Positions 40,660-49,951 of a DNA stretch of 64,000 bases are shown in pieces (the first letter of the stretch is position 1; the number at the start of each line of letters is the position of its first letter). The translations under genes and the position numbers were made by a program. The stretch comes from Mediterranea sp. (in: CFB group bacteria). GTDB taxonomy: Bacteria; Bacteroidota; Bacteroidia; Bacteroidales; Bacteroidaceae. The notes below the pieces were generated by a model. It was not told the DNA's origin. It saw nothing but the letters and a program-made list of their open reading frames with translations, and did not search any database. The DNA lies in NCBI GenBank assembly GCA_031287715.1, contig JAITSN010000045.1:33908-97907 (forward strand), in the 5' to 3' direction.

Positions 40660-42504
40660 ATGTGTGGAATTGTAGGCTATATGGGCAAAAAGGATGCCTA
40701 CCCCATTCTGATAAAAGGACTGAAGCGGTTAGAGTACCGTGGATACGATAGCGCGGGGGTAGCATTGATCAATAAACAACAACATTTAAACGTTTATAAG
40801 GCGAAAGGAAAGGTTTCCGAACTGGAAGATTTCGCCGCCAGCAAAGATATTTCCGGTAACATTGGTATTGCACATACACGTTGGGCCACCCACGGAGAGC
40901 CTTGTTCGGCCAACGCTCATCCACACTATTCTTCTTCCGAAACCCTCGCCCTCATTCACAACGGCATTATCGAAAATTACGCCGGCCTCAAAGAAAAACT
41001 CCAAGTTAAAGGCTACACCTTCAAGAGCAGTACCGACACAGAGGTGCTTGTTCAACTCATTGAGTATATTAAGATAACGAATACCCTGGATCTGCTTTCG
41101 GCCGTTCAGCTGGCATTGAATGAAGTTATCGGCGCCTATGCCATTGCCATTTTGGAGAAAGACCATCCGGACGAGATCATCGTTGCCCGTAAGAGCAGCC
41201 CGCTGGTGGTGGGTATCGGCGACGATGAGTTTTTCATCGCTTCGGATGCCACGCCCATTGTGGAGTATACCGACAAGGTGGTTTACCTGGAGGATGAGGA
41301 AATCGCCGTCATCCACCGGGGGAAAGAACTCAAGGTCGTCAACCTGAACAACGTGGAGTCTGCTCCCGAGGTGAAACAAATCGTGATGAACATCGGCCAG
41401 CTGGAAAAAGGAGGGTATCCTCACTTCATGCTGAAAGAAATCATGGAGCAACCCGATTGCATTTACGACTGTATGCGTGGACGTATTAACGTGGAAGCAA
41501 CGAACGTCGCGCTTTCGGCGGTGATCGATCATAAGGAGAAGTTGCTGAATGCAAAGCGCTTTGTCATTGTTGCCTGCGGCACGTCCTGGCACGCCGGACT
41601 GATCGGCCGGTATCTGATCGAGAGCTTCTGCCGGATACCGATTGAGGTTGAATATGCTTCGGAATTTCGCTATCGCGATCCGGTGATTGACCAAAACGAC
41701 GTCGTGATTGCTATTTCCCAATCGGGCGAGACGGCCGACACACTGGCCGCTGTGGAGCTGGCGAAAAGCCGCGGCGCACTCATCTATGGGATATGCAATT
41801 CGGTCGGCTCTTCCATCCCTCGTGCTACACATACAGGTTCGTATATCCACGTAGGCCCCGAAATCGGGGTAGCTTCTACCAAAGCATTCACCGGCCAGGT
41901 AACCGTGCTGACGATGCTGGCGCTGACGTTGGCTAAAGAAAAGAAAACCATCGGGCACGAAGAATACACGGCAATCGTCAAAGAACTGAGCCTGATACCG
42001 GAAAAGATGAAAGAGGTGCTGAAACTCAACGACAGTATTGCCGGACTTTCCAAGATATTCACCTATGCGCATAACTTCATCTACCTGGGGCGCGGATACA
42101 GCTATCCGGTAGCGCTGGAAGGCGCATTGAAGCTGAAAGAAATTTCGTACATACATGCCGAAGGCTATCCGGCAGCGGAAATGAAACACGGCCCGATCGC
42201 ACTGATCGATGCAGAAATGCCCGTGGTGGTGATTGCTACCCAAAACGGGCTGTACGAAAAGGTTTTGAGCAACATACAAGAGATAAAAGCCCGTAAGGGA
42301 AAAGTAATAGCCGTTGTAACGGAAGGAGACGAGATCATCAGCAAGATTGCAGACTACTGTATTGAAATCCCCGCGTCAATGGAATGTCTGGATCCTCTAA
42401 TTGCAACCGTGCCTTTGCAGCTCCTGTCCTATCATGTGGCTGTATGTAAGGGAATGGATGTGGATCAGCCAAGGAATCTGGCCAAATCGGTCACCGTTGA
42501 GTAA
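40660..42504 (+). CDS. glmS: Glutamine-fructose-6-phosphate aminotransferase (isomerising)
   Basis: A 614-aa enzyme making glucosamine-6-phosphate for peptidoglycan and lipid A. ATG 40660 gives the N-terminal MCGIVGYMG with Cys2 as the processed nucleophile; the frame also extends to GTG 40654. The glutaminase domain (to about 230, with HTRWATHGEP and HNGIIENY) is followed by two SIS domains (about 290-610: CGTSWHAGLIGRYLIE, AISQSGETADTLAA). The C-terminus DQPRNLAKSVTVE is standard. No glmS ribozyme was recognised in the leader. First gene of a run glmS-purF-like-carA-carB. Confidence 0.97.
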   Translation: MCGIVGYMGKKDAYPILIKGLKRLEYRGYDSAGVALINKQQHLNVYKAKGKVSELEDFAASKDISGNIGIAHTRWATHGEPCSANAHPHYSSSETLALIHNGIIENYAGLKEKLQVKGYTFKSSTDTEVLVQLIEYIKITNTLDLLSAVQLALNEVIGAYAIAILEKDHPDEIIVARKSSPLVVGIGDDEFFIASDATPIVEYTDKVVYLEDEEIAVIHRGKELKVVNLNNVESAPEVKQIVMNIGQLEKGGYPHFMLKEIMEQPDCIYDCMRGRINVEATNVALSAVIDHKEKLLNAKRFVIVACGTSWHAGLIGRYLIESFCRIPIEVEYASEFRYRDPVIDQNDVVIAISQSGETADTLAAVELAKSRGALIYGICNSVGSSIPRATHTGSYIHVGPEIGVASTKAFTGQVTVLTMLALTLAKEKKTIGHEEYTAIVKELSLIPEKMKEVLKLNDSIAGLSKIFTYAHNFIYLGRGYSYPVALEGALKLKEISYIHAEGYPAAEMKHGPIALIDAEMPVVVIATQNGLYEKVLSNIQEIKARKGKVIAVVTEGDEIISKIADYCIEIPASMECLDPLIATVPLQLLSYHVAVCKGMDVDQPRNLAKSVTVE

Positions 42505-42525
42505 ACATGAGATAACTTAATTCGT

Positions 42526-44472
42526 ATGATAGACAAACTCCAGGTCGATGCAAACCCTTCTCTCTCCCTTTCTTTTGAAGAGGGCGGAAGCGAGGTGTTG
42601 AAACATGAGTGCGGCGTTGCCATGATCCGATTGCTGAAACCCTTAGATTATTACCAGGAAAAGTACGGCACATGGATGTACGGTTTGAATAAGCTCTATC
42701 TTCTGATGGAGAAACAGCATAACCGCGGGCAGGAAGGCGCCGGGTTGGCTTGCGTTAAGCTCGAAGCGAATCCGGGAGAAGAATATATGTTCCGGGAGCG
42801 TGCCGAGGGGTCGTGGGCAATCACCGAGATATTCGGAACGGTGCTAAATCATTTCAAGCGCTTGAACAAGGAAGAATTGCGCGATGCCGAATATGCCAAA
42901 CGCTGCCTTCCCTTTGCCGGAGAGATCTATATGGGGCACTTGCGCTACAGTACGACCGGCAAATCGGGCATATCGTTTATCCATCCGTTCCTTCGGAGAA
43001 ACAACTGGCGGGCGAAGAATCTCGCCCTTTGCGGCAACTTCAATATGACTAACGTCAATGAGATCTTCGCCAGGATCACGGCCATCGGCCAGCATCCGCG
43101 GAAATATGCCGATACCTATATTATATTGGAGCAGGTGGGGCACCGGTTAGACCGCGAAGTCGAGCGGCTCTTTCAGGAATGTGAAAGAGAAGGGCTTACC
43201 GGAATGGATATTACCCATGGCATCGAAGACCGGATAGACCTCTCCAACGTATTAAAGACGTCGAGTAAGGATTGGGATGGCGGTTATGTCATTTGTGGTA
43301 TTACCGGTAGCGGAGAATCATTTGCCGTACGAGACCCCTGGGGCATTCGTCCGGCATTTTGGTATATGGACGATGAGGTGATGGTTGTTGCTTCGGAGCG
43401 CCCCGTCATTCAAACGGCCTTCAATGTATCGGCCGAATCCGTCAAGGAATTGCAACCCGGACAAGCTATCCTGATGAGTAAGGCCGGAAAGATGCGGTTG
43501 TCTCAGATCAACAAAGTACGTGAGGTTAAGAAATGCTCTTTTGAACGGATCTATTTCTCCCGCGGCAGCGATATGGATATTTATAACGAACGGAAAATGC
43601 TGGGGCGTAACTTAGTCGATCCTATTCTACGATCTATCCATGAAGATATACAGCACACCGTTTTCTCGTTCATCCCAAACACAGCCGAAGTTGCTTTTTA
43701 CGGGATGCTGGAAGGCTTAGACAACCACCTGAACAAGCTGAAGGTAAAACGTATTGAGGAATCGAAGCATAATTTGAATCACGAAGAGCTGGAAGAAATA
43801 TTGTCCATGCGTATCCGCAGCGAAAAGGTGGCCATCAAAGATATCAAGCTGCGCACCTTCATTGCCGAGGGCAACAGCCGGAATGATCTTGCCGCCCACG
43901 TTTACGACATAACATATGGCAGTATCGTTCCCGATGTAGACAGCTTAGTGGTTATCGACGACAGTATTGTCCGGGGCACTACGCTGAAACAAAGTATTAT
44001 TGCTATTCTGGACCGGCTCCATCCAAAGAAGATTGTCATCGTGTCTTCATCTCCGCAGGTACGCTATCCGGATTATTACGGTATAGATATGTCCCGCATG
44101 AATGAGTTTATCGCTTTTAAAGCAGCCATCGAATTACTGAAAGACAGGGAGATGAAAGATGTGATAGAACGGGCATACAACAACGCAAAAGAACAGCAGC
44201 AGCGGCCACGCGAACAGATGGTCAATTATGTAAAAGACATCTATGCCCCGTTTACCGATGAAGATATTTCGGCCAAGATCGTGGAAATGCTCACCCCGAA
44301 AGGAACGAAAGCCAAAGTAGAGATCGTCTACCAGACACTGGAAGGGCTTCGCGAATCATGCCCCGGAAATACGGGCGATTGGTACTTTAGCGGCGACTAT
44401 CCGACGTCCGGCGGAGTAAAAATGGTCAATGAGGCTTTCATCAACTTTGTAGAACAGGAATACCTGTTTTGA
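42526..44472 (+). CDS. Amidophosphoribosyltransferase-like protein (PurF family)
   Basis: A 648-aa protein with a class II glutaminase domain and a phosphoribosyltransferase domain (VVIDDSIVRGTTLKQSI near residue 475 is the PRPP loop). The catalytic Cys is at position 29 (HECGVAMIRL), so either a 28-residue propeptide is removed or the protein is non-standard. It is clearly longer than classical PurF (about 500 residues), with inserts and a C-terminal extension (about 560-648). In Bacteroidales this long form lies beside glmS and carAB; whether it makes phosphoribosylamine or another amide-transfer product is not established from the sequence. Confidence 0.85.
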   Translation: MIDKLQVDANPSLSLSFEEGGSEVLKHECGVAMIRLLKPLDYYQEKYGTWMYGLNKLYLLMEKQHNRGQEGAGLACVKLEANPGEEYMFRERAEGSWAITEIFGTVLNHFKRLNKEELRDAEYAKRCLPFAGEIYMGHLRYSTTGKSGISFIHPFLRRNNWRAKNLALCGNFNMTNVNEIFARITAIGQHPRKYADTYIILEQVGHRLDREVERLFQECEREGLTGMDITHGIEDRIDLSNVLKTSSKDWDGGYVICGITGSGESFAVRDPWGIRPAFWYMDDEVMVVASERPVIQTAFNVSAESVKELQPGQAILMSKAGKMRLSQINKVREVKKCSFERIYFSRGSDMDIYNERKMLGRNLVDPILRSIHEDIQHTVFSFIPNTAEVAFYGMLEGLDNHLNKLKVKRIEESKHNLNHEELEEILSMRIRSEKVAIKDIKLRTFIAEGNSRNDLAAHVYDITYGSIVPDVDSLVVIDDSIVRGTTLKQSIIAILDRLHPKKIVIVSSSPQVRYPDYYGIDMSRMNEFIAFKAAIELLKDREMKDVIERAYNNAKEQQQRPREQMVNYVKDIYAPFTDEDISAKIVEMLTPKGTKAKVEIVYQTLEGLRESCPGNTGDWYFSGDYPTSGGVKMVNEAFINFVEQEYLF

Positions 44473-44514
44473 TTGTACGGTATAATTTAGAACAAAATAA
44501 GATAGATTTAACAG

Positions 44515-45618
44515 GTGGAAAGAAAAGATAGATTTGTGACTTTGTTACTTGACGACGGCAGCCGTTTCCATGGAAAGTCGTTTGGCTTTGAAAAGCCGGT
44601 CGCAGGAGAAGTGGTATTCAATACGGCCATGATGGGCTATCCGGAAAGCCTGACCGACCCATCGTATGCCGGACAGTTGATGGCGCTTACTTATCCGTTA
44701 GTGGGTAATTATGGAACGCCTCCTTTTAGCATCGAGCCTAACGGGCTACCTACGTTTATGGAGAGCGAAAAAATACATGCCGAGGCGATCATCGTAAGCG
44801 ACTATTCGTATGAGTACAGCCATTGGAATGCCGTTGAAAGCCTGGCCGATTGGCTAAAACGCGAACAGATTCCCGGAATCACCGGAATCGATACCCGCGA
44901 ATTGACCAAGGTGCTGCGTGAGCATGGAGTGATGATGGGCCGCATCATTTTTGACGACAGCCCCAAAGAAGGAGAACAGATGCCCGACTATGAAGCCATA
45001 AACTACGTAGACCGTGTATCCTGCAAAGAAGTCATCCGCTATCAACCGGCCAATCTCCCCCTTGGCGAAGCCAAGAAAGTCGTTCTGGTGGACTGCGGGG
45101 TGAAAACAAATATTATCCGCAGCCTGCTGAAACGTAACGTGGAAGTTATCCGCGTTCCCTGGAACTACGACTTCAACCACCTGGAATTTGACGGTCTGTT
45201 TATCAGCAACGGCCCCGGCGACCCGGACACCTGCGGCGAAGCCGTCCGGAACATCCAAAAGGCGATGCAGAACCCAAAGCTGCCCATCTTCGGGATCTGC
45301 ATGGGCAACCAACTATTGTCGAAGGCCGGAGGAGCAAGCATATACAAGTTGAAATACGGCCACCGCAGCCACAACCAACCTGTACGCATGGTGGGAACGG
45401 AACGCTGCTTCATCACCAGCCAGAATCATGGCTATGCTGTGGATAACAATACATTGGGAGCCGGTTGGGAACCGCTTTTTATCAATATGAACGACGGCTC
45501 CAACGAAGGGATCAGACACAAAACAAACCCCTGGTTCTCTGCGCAGTTCCACCCCGAAGCAGCTTCCGGGCCGACGGATACGGCATTCCTGTTTGATGAA
45601 TTTGTGAAGTTATTATGA
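44515..45618 (+). CDS. carA: Carbamoyl-phosphate synthase small subunit
   Basis: A 367-aa glutaminase subunit that supplies ammonia to CarB. N-terminal domain (to about 175) with GEVVFNTAMMGYPESLTDPSY; C-terminal class I GATase with the nucleophile in FGICMGNQLL (the usual His of GxCxGHQ is Asn) and the His/Glu pair in AQFHPEAASGP. The start is a GTG at 44515; no ATG is suitably placed. It lies 20 bp before carB. Confidence 0.95.
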   Translation: MERKDRFVTLLLDDGSRFHGKSFGFEKPVAGEVVFNTAMMGYPESLTDPSYAGQLMALTYPLVGNYGTPPFSIEPNGLPTFMESEKIHAEAIIVSDYSYEYSHWNAVESLADWLKREQIPGITGIDTRELTKVLREHGVMMGRIIFDDSPKEGEQMPDYEAINYVDRVSCKEVIRYQPANLPLGEAKKVVLVDCGVKTNIIRSLLKRNVEVIRVPWNYDFNHLEFDGLFISNGPGDPDTCGEAVRNIQKAMQNPKLPIFGICMGNQLLSKAGGASIYKLKYGHRSHNQPVRMVGTERCFITSQNHGYAVDNNTLGAGWEPLFINMNDGSNEGIRHKTNPWFSAQFHPEAASGPTDTAFLFDEFVKLL

Positions 45619-45638
45619 AAGCGGATTTCGATTAACGT

Positions 45639-48600
45639 ATGAAAGAAGATATAAAGAAAGTATTGCTGTTAGGCTCGGGCGCCTTGAAGATCGGCGAGGC
45701 CGGAGAATTTGACTATTCCGGTTCGCAAGCCTTGAAAGCCTTGAAAGAAGAGGGTATCGAAACGGTACTTATCAACCCCAATATCGCTACGGTGCAGACC
45801 AGCGAAGGCGTTGCCGACCAGATCTATTTCCTCCCCGTAACGCCTTACTTTGTAGAGAAGGTGATCAGGAAAGAAAAACCGCAAGGCATCATGCTGGCCT
45901 TCGGCGGACAAACAGCCCTGAACTGCGGCGTGGAACTGTACAAAACAGGCATCCTGGAAAAATACAACATCGAAGTGCTTGGCACCCCGATACAAGCCAT
46001 TATCGACACCGAAGACCGCGAGTTGTTCGTCCGAAAGCTCGATGAGATCCAGGTGAAGACCATCAAGAGCGAGGCGGTAAACAATATCGTTGACGCCCGC
46101 CGTGCAGCCAAAGAACTGGGATACCCCATCATTATCCGTGCGGCTTACGCCCTTGGAGGATTAGGTTCCGGTTTCTGCGACAATGAAGAACAGCTGAATG
46201 TTATCGCCGAGAAAGCATTCTCTTTCTCCCCGCAGGTGCTGGTAGAGAAAAGCCTCAGAGGCTGGAAGGAAGTAGAGTATGAAGTGGTGCGCGACCGCTT
46301 TGACAACTGCATCACCGTATGTAATATGGAAAACTTCGACCCGCTGGGCATCCATACCGGCGAGTCTATCGTTATCGCCCCGTCGCAGACGCTGACAAAC
46401 GCCGAATACCACAAACTGCGCGAGCTGGCCATCCGGATCATCCGCCATATCGGGATCGTAGGAGAATGTAACGTGCAGTACGCCTTCGACCCCGAATCCG
46501 AAGACTACCGCGTCATTGAAGTAAACGCCCGCTTGAGCCGCTCGTCGGCTTTGGCATCTAAGGCGACCGGCTACCCGCTGGCCTTTGTTGCCGCCAAGCT
46601 GGGATTAGGATACGGGCTGTTCGATCTGAAAAACTCCGTCACCAAAACCACCTCCGCATTCTTTGAACCCGCGCTGGATTATGTCGTATGCAAAATACCG
46701 CGCTGGGACCTGGGTAAATTCCATGGTGTTGACCGCGAACTTGGCTCGTCCATGAAATCGGTAGGAGAAGTGATGGCCATCGGCCGTACGTTTGAAGAAG
46801 CCGTTCAGAAAGGCCTGCGCATGATCGGGCAAGGCATGCACGGCTTTGTCGAAAACAAAGAATTAGTCATCCCCGACATCGACAAGGCGCTGCGCGAGCC
46901 TACCGATAACCGCATCTTTGTGATCTCAAAAGCATTCCGCGCCGGATACACCATCGACCAGATTCACGGCCTGACCAAGATAGACAAGTGGTTCCTGCAA
47001 AAGCTGATGAACATCGTCCGCACAGCGAAAGAACTGGAAAGCAGCAATGCACAGCCCGCCGGAGAACCCAACCAAACGGTAAGCCTTCCGGCCGGCCTCC
47101 TCCGCCGCGCCAAAGTACAAGGCTTCTCCGACTTCCAGATCGCCCACGCCCTGTGGAAAGAGCAAATGAACGACCGAAGCATTGAAATCATACGCCAATA
47201 CCGCAAAGCAATGGGCATTATTCCCGTGGTGAAGCAAATCGATACGCTCGCGGCGGAATACCCCGCACAAACCAACTACCTCTACCTCACCTATGGCGGA
47301 ACAACCAACGACGTAAACTACTTAGGCGACCATAAATCGATCATCGTACTCGGATCGGGAGCCTACCGCATCGGCTCCTCCGTAGAATTTGACTGGTGCG
47401 GCGTGCAAGCCCTCAACACCATCCGCAAAGAAGGCTGGCGCAGCGTGATGATCAACTACAACCCCGAAACCGTATCCACCGACTATGACGTGTGCGACCG
47501 CCTATACTTCGACGAACTGACGTTCGAGCGCGTGATGGACATCATCGAACTCGAAAACCCTCAGGGAGTCATCGTCTCCACCGGCGGACAAATCCCCAAC
47601 AACCTGGCCCTCCGCTTGGACAGCAAGCAAGTAAACCTGTTGGGAACCTCCGCGAAAAGCATCGACAATGCCGAAGACCGCGAAAAATTCTCGGCCATGC
47701 TCGACCGCATCGGCGTAGACCAACCCCGCTGGAGAGAGCTGACCTCATTGAGCGACATCAACAACTTCGTGGCCGAAGTAGGCTTCCCCGTACTCGTACG
47801 GCCGTCCTACGTACTCTCGGGCGCAGCGATGAACGTCTGCTCCAACCACGAAGAACTCGAACGCTTCCTCAAGCTGGCAGCCAACGTCAGCAAAAAACAC
47901 CCCGTCGTAGTCAGCCGCTTCATCGAACACGCCAAAGAAGTAGAAATGGACGCCGTGGCAAAAGACGGCGAGATCATCGCCTATGCCATCAGCGAACACA
48001 TCGAGTTTGCTGGCGTACACAGCGGCGATGCGACCATCCAGTTCCCCCCCCAGAAACTATACATGGAAACCGTGCGCCGCATCAAACGCATCAGCCGCCA
48101 AATAGCCAAAGAACTCAATATATCCGGCCCGTTCAACATCCAATTCCTGGCGCGCGACAACGACATCAAAGTCATCGAGTGCAACCTGCGCGCCTCGCGA
48201 AGTTTCCCCTTCGTAAGCAAAGTCCTGAAGATAAACTTCATCGAATTGGCCACCAAAGTCATGCTCGGCATACCGGTCGAAAAACCATCAAAGAACCTTT
48301 TCGACCTCGACTACGTCGGCATCAAAGCCTCCCAATTCTCCTTCAGCCGCCTGCAAAAAGCAGATCCCGTACTTGGCGTAGACATGGCCTCCACAGGAGA
48401 AGTAGGTTGCATCGGCTCCGACACCTCATGCGCCGTGCTCAAAGCCATGCTATCGGTAGGCTACCGCATCCCGGGAAAAAATATCCTGCTCTCCACCGGA
48501 ACACCCAAACAAAAAGCAGATATGATGGACGCCGCCCGCATCCTCGTAAACAAAGGATACAAACTCTTTGCCACCGGAGGCACGCACAAAGCCCTGGCCG

Positions 48601-48878
48601 AAAGCGGCATCAAGAGCACGCTCGTCCACTGGCCAAGTGAAGACAAACAGCCGCAAGCGCTGGACATGCTGCACCGCAAAGAAATAGACATGGTCGTCAA
48701 CATCCCCAAAAACCTCACCGCCGGCGAATTGGACAACGGATACAAGATCCGCCGCGCCTCCATCGACCTCAACATCCCACTCATCACCAACGCCCGCTTG
48801 GCAAGCGCATTCATCAATGCCTTCTGTACCATGAGCATTGACGACATCGCCATAAAAAGCTGGGAAGAATACCATTGA
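45639..48878 (+). CDS. carB: Carbamoyl-phosphate synthase large subunit
   Basis: A 1079-aa enzyme, full length for the family, forming carbamoyl phosphate for pyrimidine and arginine synthesis. Two ATP-grasp halves are visible: N-half (GSGALKIGEAGEFDYSGSQA, IIIRAAYALGGLGSGF, VIEVNARLSRSSALASKATG) and C-half (GSGAYRIGSSVEFDWCGVQA, VLVRPSYVLSGAAM, VIECNLRASRSFPFVSK). Residues about 940-1079 are an MGS-like regulatory domain (KLFATGGTHKALAESGI, PLITNARLASAFINAF). The codon-rich C-half gives long spurious frames on other strands. A perfect stem terminator follows. Confidence 0.97.
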   Translation: MKEDIKKVLLLGSGALKIGEAGEFDYSGSQALKALKEEGIETVLINPNIATVQTSEGVADQIYFLPVTPYFVEKVIRKEKPQGIMLAFGGQTALNCGVELYKTGILEKYNIEVLGTPIQAIIDTEDRELFVRKLDEIQVKTIKSEAVNNIVDARRAAKELGYPIIIRAAYALGGLGSGFCDNEEQLNVIAEKAFSFSPQVLVEKSLRGWKEVEYEVVRDRFDNCITVCNMENFDPLGIHTGESIVIAPSQTLTNAEYHKLRELAIRIIRHIGIVGECNVQYAFDPESEDYRVIEVNARLSRSSALASKATGYPLAFVAAKLGLGYGLFDLKNSVTKTTSAFFEPALDYVVCKIPRWDLGKFHGVDRELGSSMKSVGEVMAIGRTFEEAVQKGLRMIGQGMHGFVENKELVIPDIDKALREPTDNRIFVISKAFRAGYTIDQIHGLTKIDKWFLQKLMNIVRTAKELESSNAQPAGEPNQTVSLPAGLLRRAKVQGFSDFQIAHALWKEQMNDRSIEIIRQYRKAMGIIPVVKQIDTLAAEYPAQTNYLYLTYGGTTNDVNYLGDHKSIIVLGSGAYRIGSSVEFDWCGVQALNTIRKEGWRSVMINYNPETVSTDYDVCDRLYFDELTFERVMDIIELENPQGVIVSTGGQIPNNLALRLDSKQVNLLGTSAKSIDNAEDREKFSAMLDRIGVDQPRWRELTSLSDINNFVAEVGFPVLVRPSYVLSGAAMNVCSNHEELERFLKLAANVSKKHPVVVSRFIEHAKEVEMDAVAKDGEIIAYAISEHIEFAGVHSGDATIQFPPQKLYMETVRRIKRISRQIAKELNISGPFNIQFLARDNDIKVIECNLRASRSFPFVSKVLKINFIELATKVMLGIPVEKPSKNLFDLDYVGIKASQFSFSRLQKADPVLGVDMASTGEVGCIGSDTSCAVLKAMLSVGYRIPGKNILLSTGTPKQKADMMDAARILVNKGYKLFATGGTHKALAESGIKSTLVHWPSEDKQPQALDMLHRKEIDMVVNIPKNLTAGELDNGYKIRRASIDLNIPLITNARLASAFINAFCTMSIDDIAIKSWEEYH

Positions 48879-48934
48879 CAATGGACAAATGACAATTGAC
48901 AATGATTACCACCGCAGGCCAATTGTCAATTAAA
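48879..48934 (+). repeat. Short TTGACAAT/ATTGTCAA repeats after carB
   Basis: ACAATGGACAAATGACAATT is followed by an inverted pair, AATTGACA (48894-48901) and TGTCAATT (48924-48931). The style matches the CAATTGACA repeats at 28863-28909. Confidence 0.5.
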
Positions 48935-48944
48935 AGGTGCCGGC

Positions 48945-49009
48945 CTTCATAAAGCAGAGCAGGGAGGGGAAACTATCCCCTCCCTGCTCTGCTTTATGAA
49001 GATTTTTTT
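48945..49009 (+). terminator. Intrinsic terminator of the glmS-carAB run
   Basis: The arms 48945-48969 and 48977-49001 are perfectly complementary over 25 bp (CTTCATAAAGC... to ...GCTTTATGAAG) with a 7-nt loop, followed by seven T at 49003-49009. An unusually long and perfect stem. Confidence 0.9.
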
Positions 49010-49029
49010 GCTATAGCCCTACGTAGCCC

Positions 49030-49164
49030 CTAAAATGACAGCACGCCCAAAAGAAAAAGAACGAAACAATGTGCATATTCTCCATGCTTAAACATGTCAA
49101 TGAATGGCGGCGTTATAAGGATTATTGATACACAGAATATCGTAATTAAAGTTTTCTTTTTCAT
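49030..49164 (-). CDS. Small single-domain membrane protein (uncertain gene)
   Basis: A 44-aa frame on the minus strand: basic start MKKKT, a hydrophobic segment LITIFCVSIILITPPFI, a short charged loop, and a second hydrophobic stretch CFVLFLLGVLSF. This composition is that of a real small membrane protein rather than of a random frame, but there is no recognised family and no good promoter. It lies between the carB terminator and a minus-oriented hairpin (49203-49234). Confidence 0.38.
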   Translation of the reverse strand: MKKKTLITIFCVSIILITPPFIDMFKHGEYAHCFVLFLLGVLSF

Positions 49165-49202
49165 GTTAACAGAATGAATGTATAAGAAGACTAAAAAGCA
49201 AA

Positions 49203-49234
49203 GTGGCTCATTAAAGGAATTTTTAATGAGCCAC
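49203..49234 (-). terminator. Minus-oriented hairpin beside the tandem array
   Basis: GTGGCTCATTAAA (49203-49215) is perfectly complementary to 49222-49234 (13 bp, 6-nt loop). On the minus strand it is followed by CTTTGCTTTTTT, so it would stop transcripts coming out of the array in that direction; on the plus strand no T run follows. Confidence 0.55.
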
Positions 49235-49251
49235 AAATATATTCCTTATTA

Positions 49252-49777
49252 TCGTACTGCTACGACGGCTTCAGAAAAAAGTTTTGGACTCATCGTACTG
49301 CTACGACGACTTCAGAAAAAAGTTTTGGACTCATCGTACTGCTACGACGACTTCAGAAAAAAGTTTTGGACTCATCGTACTGCTACGACGGCTTCAGAAA
49401 AAAGTTTTGGACTCGTCGTATTGCTACGACGGCTTCAGAAAAAAGTTTTGGACTCGTCGTACTGCTACGACGGCTTCAAAAAAAAGTTTTGGACTCGTCG
49501 TACTGCTACGACAGCTTCAAAAAAAAGTTTTGGACTCGTCGTACTACTACGACGGCTTCAGAAAAAAGTTTTGGACTCGTCGTACTGCTACGACGACTTC
49601 AGAAAAAAGTTTTTGACTCATCGTACTGCTACGACGGCTTCAGAAAAAAGTTTTGGACTCGTCGTACTGCTACGACGGCTTCAGAAAAAAGTTTTGGACT
49701 CGTCGTACTGCTACGACGACTTTAGAAAAAAGTTTTGGACTCGTCGTACTGCTACGACGCTATCAGAAAAAGTTCTG
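49252..49777 (+). repeat. 41-bp tandem repeat array
   Basis: Twelve full units of exactly 41 bp start at 49252 and every 41 bp to 49703, and a partial thirteenth starts at 49744. A unit begins TCGTACTGCTACGACG and continues with CTTCAGAAAAAAGTTTTGG and ACTCR. Variation is limited to scattered substitutions. All three plus frames stay open through the units, creating artificial frames of up to 209 codons. No unique spacers. On the reverse strand it contains CGTCGTAGC, also found in the array at 1007-1130. It fills most of the 48879-49951 gap, apart from the terminator and small frame noted. Confidence 0.95.
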
Positions 49778-49917
49778 CTGAAGAGCGAAACAATAAAGAA
49801 TATATAGTTGCTTTTTCCTACTATATAAATAGAAGAAATACACGGAGTAACGGCTTGGCTTGGCCGGCTGCTTTCGGCTTTTTGTATCCCGCCTGTGTGT
49901 TTTTCGTAATTTCTTTA

Positions 49918-49925
49918 TAGATTTG
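49918..49925 (+). promoter_or_regulatory. Possible -7 box of the protease gene
   Basis: TAGATTTG fits TAnnTTTG and ends 26 bp before the ATG at 49952. Confidence 0.4.
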
Positions 49926-49951
49926 CGCTACAAGTGAACCAATCGGAATAG

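Noticed and set aside
40786-42279. 497-codon frame opposite glmS
   Set aside because: Antisense shadow of a conserved gene; no family resemblance.
47492-48640. 382-codon frame inside carB
   Set aside because: Alternate frame of the codon-biased carB C-half, very rich in Arg, Pro and His; not protein-like.
49252-49777. CRISPR array
   Set aside because: Units are contiguous with no unique spacers, and no cas genes are in the window. The same holds for 29098-29670.
49178-49807. 209-codon frame through the 41-bp array
   Set aside because: A 41-bp unit without stops leaves all plus frames open and gives a 41-residue pseudo-period; composition is that of the DNA repeat.
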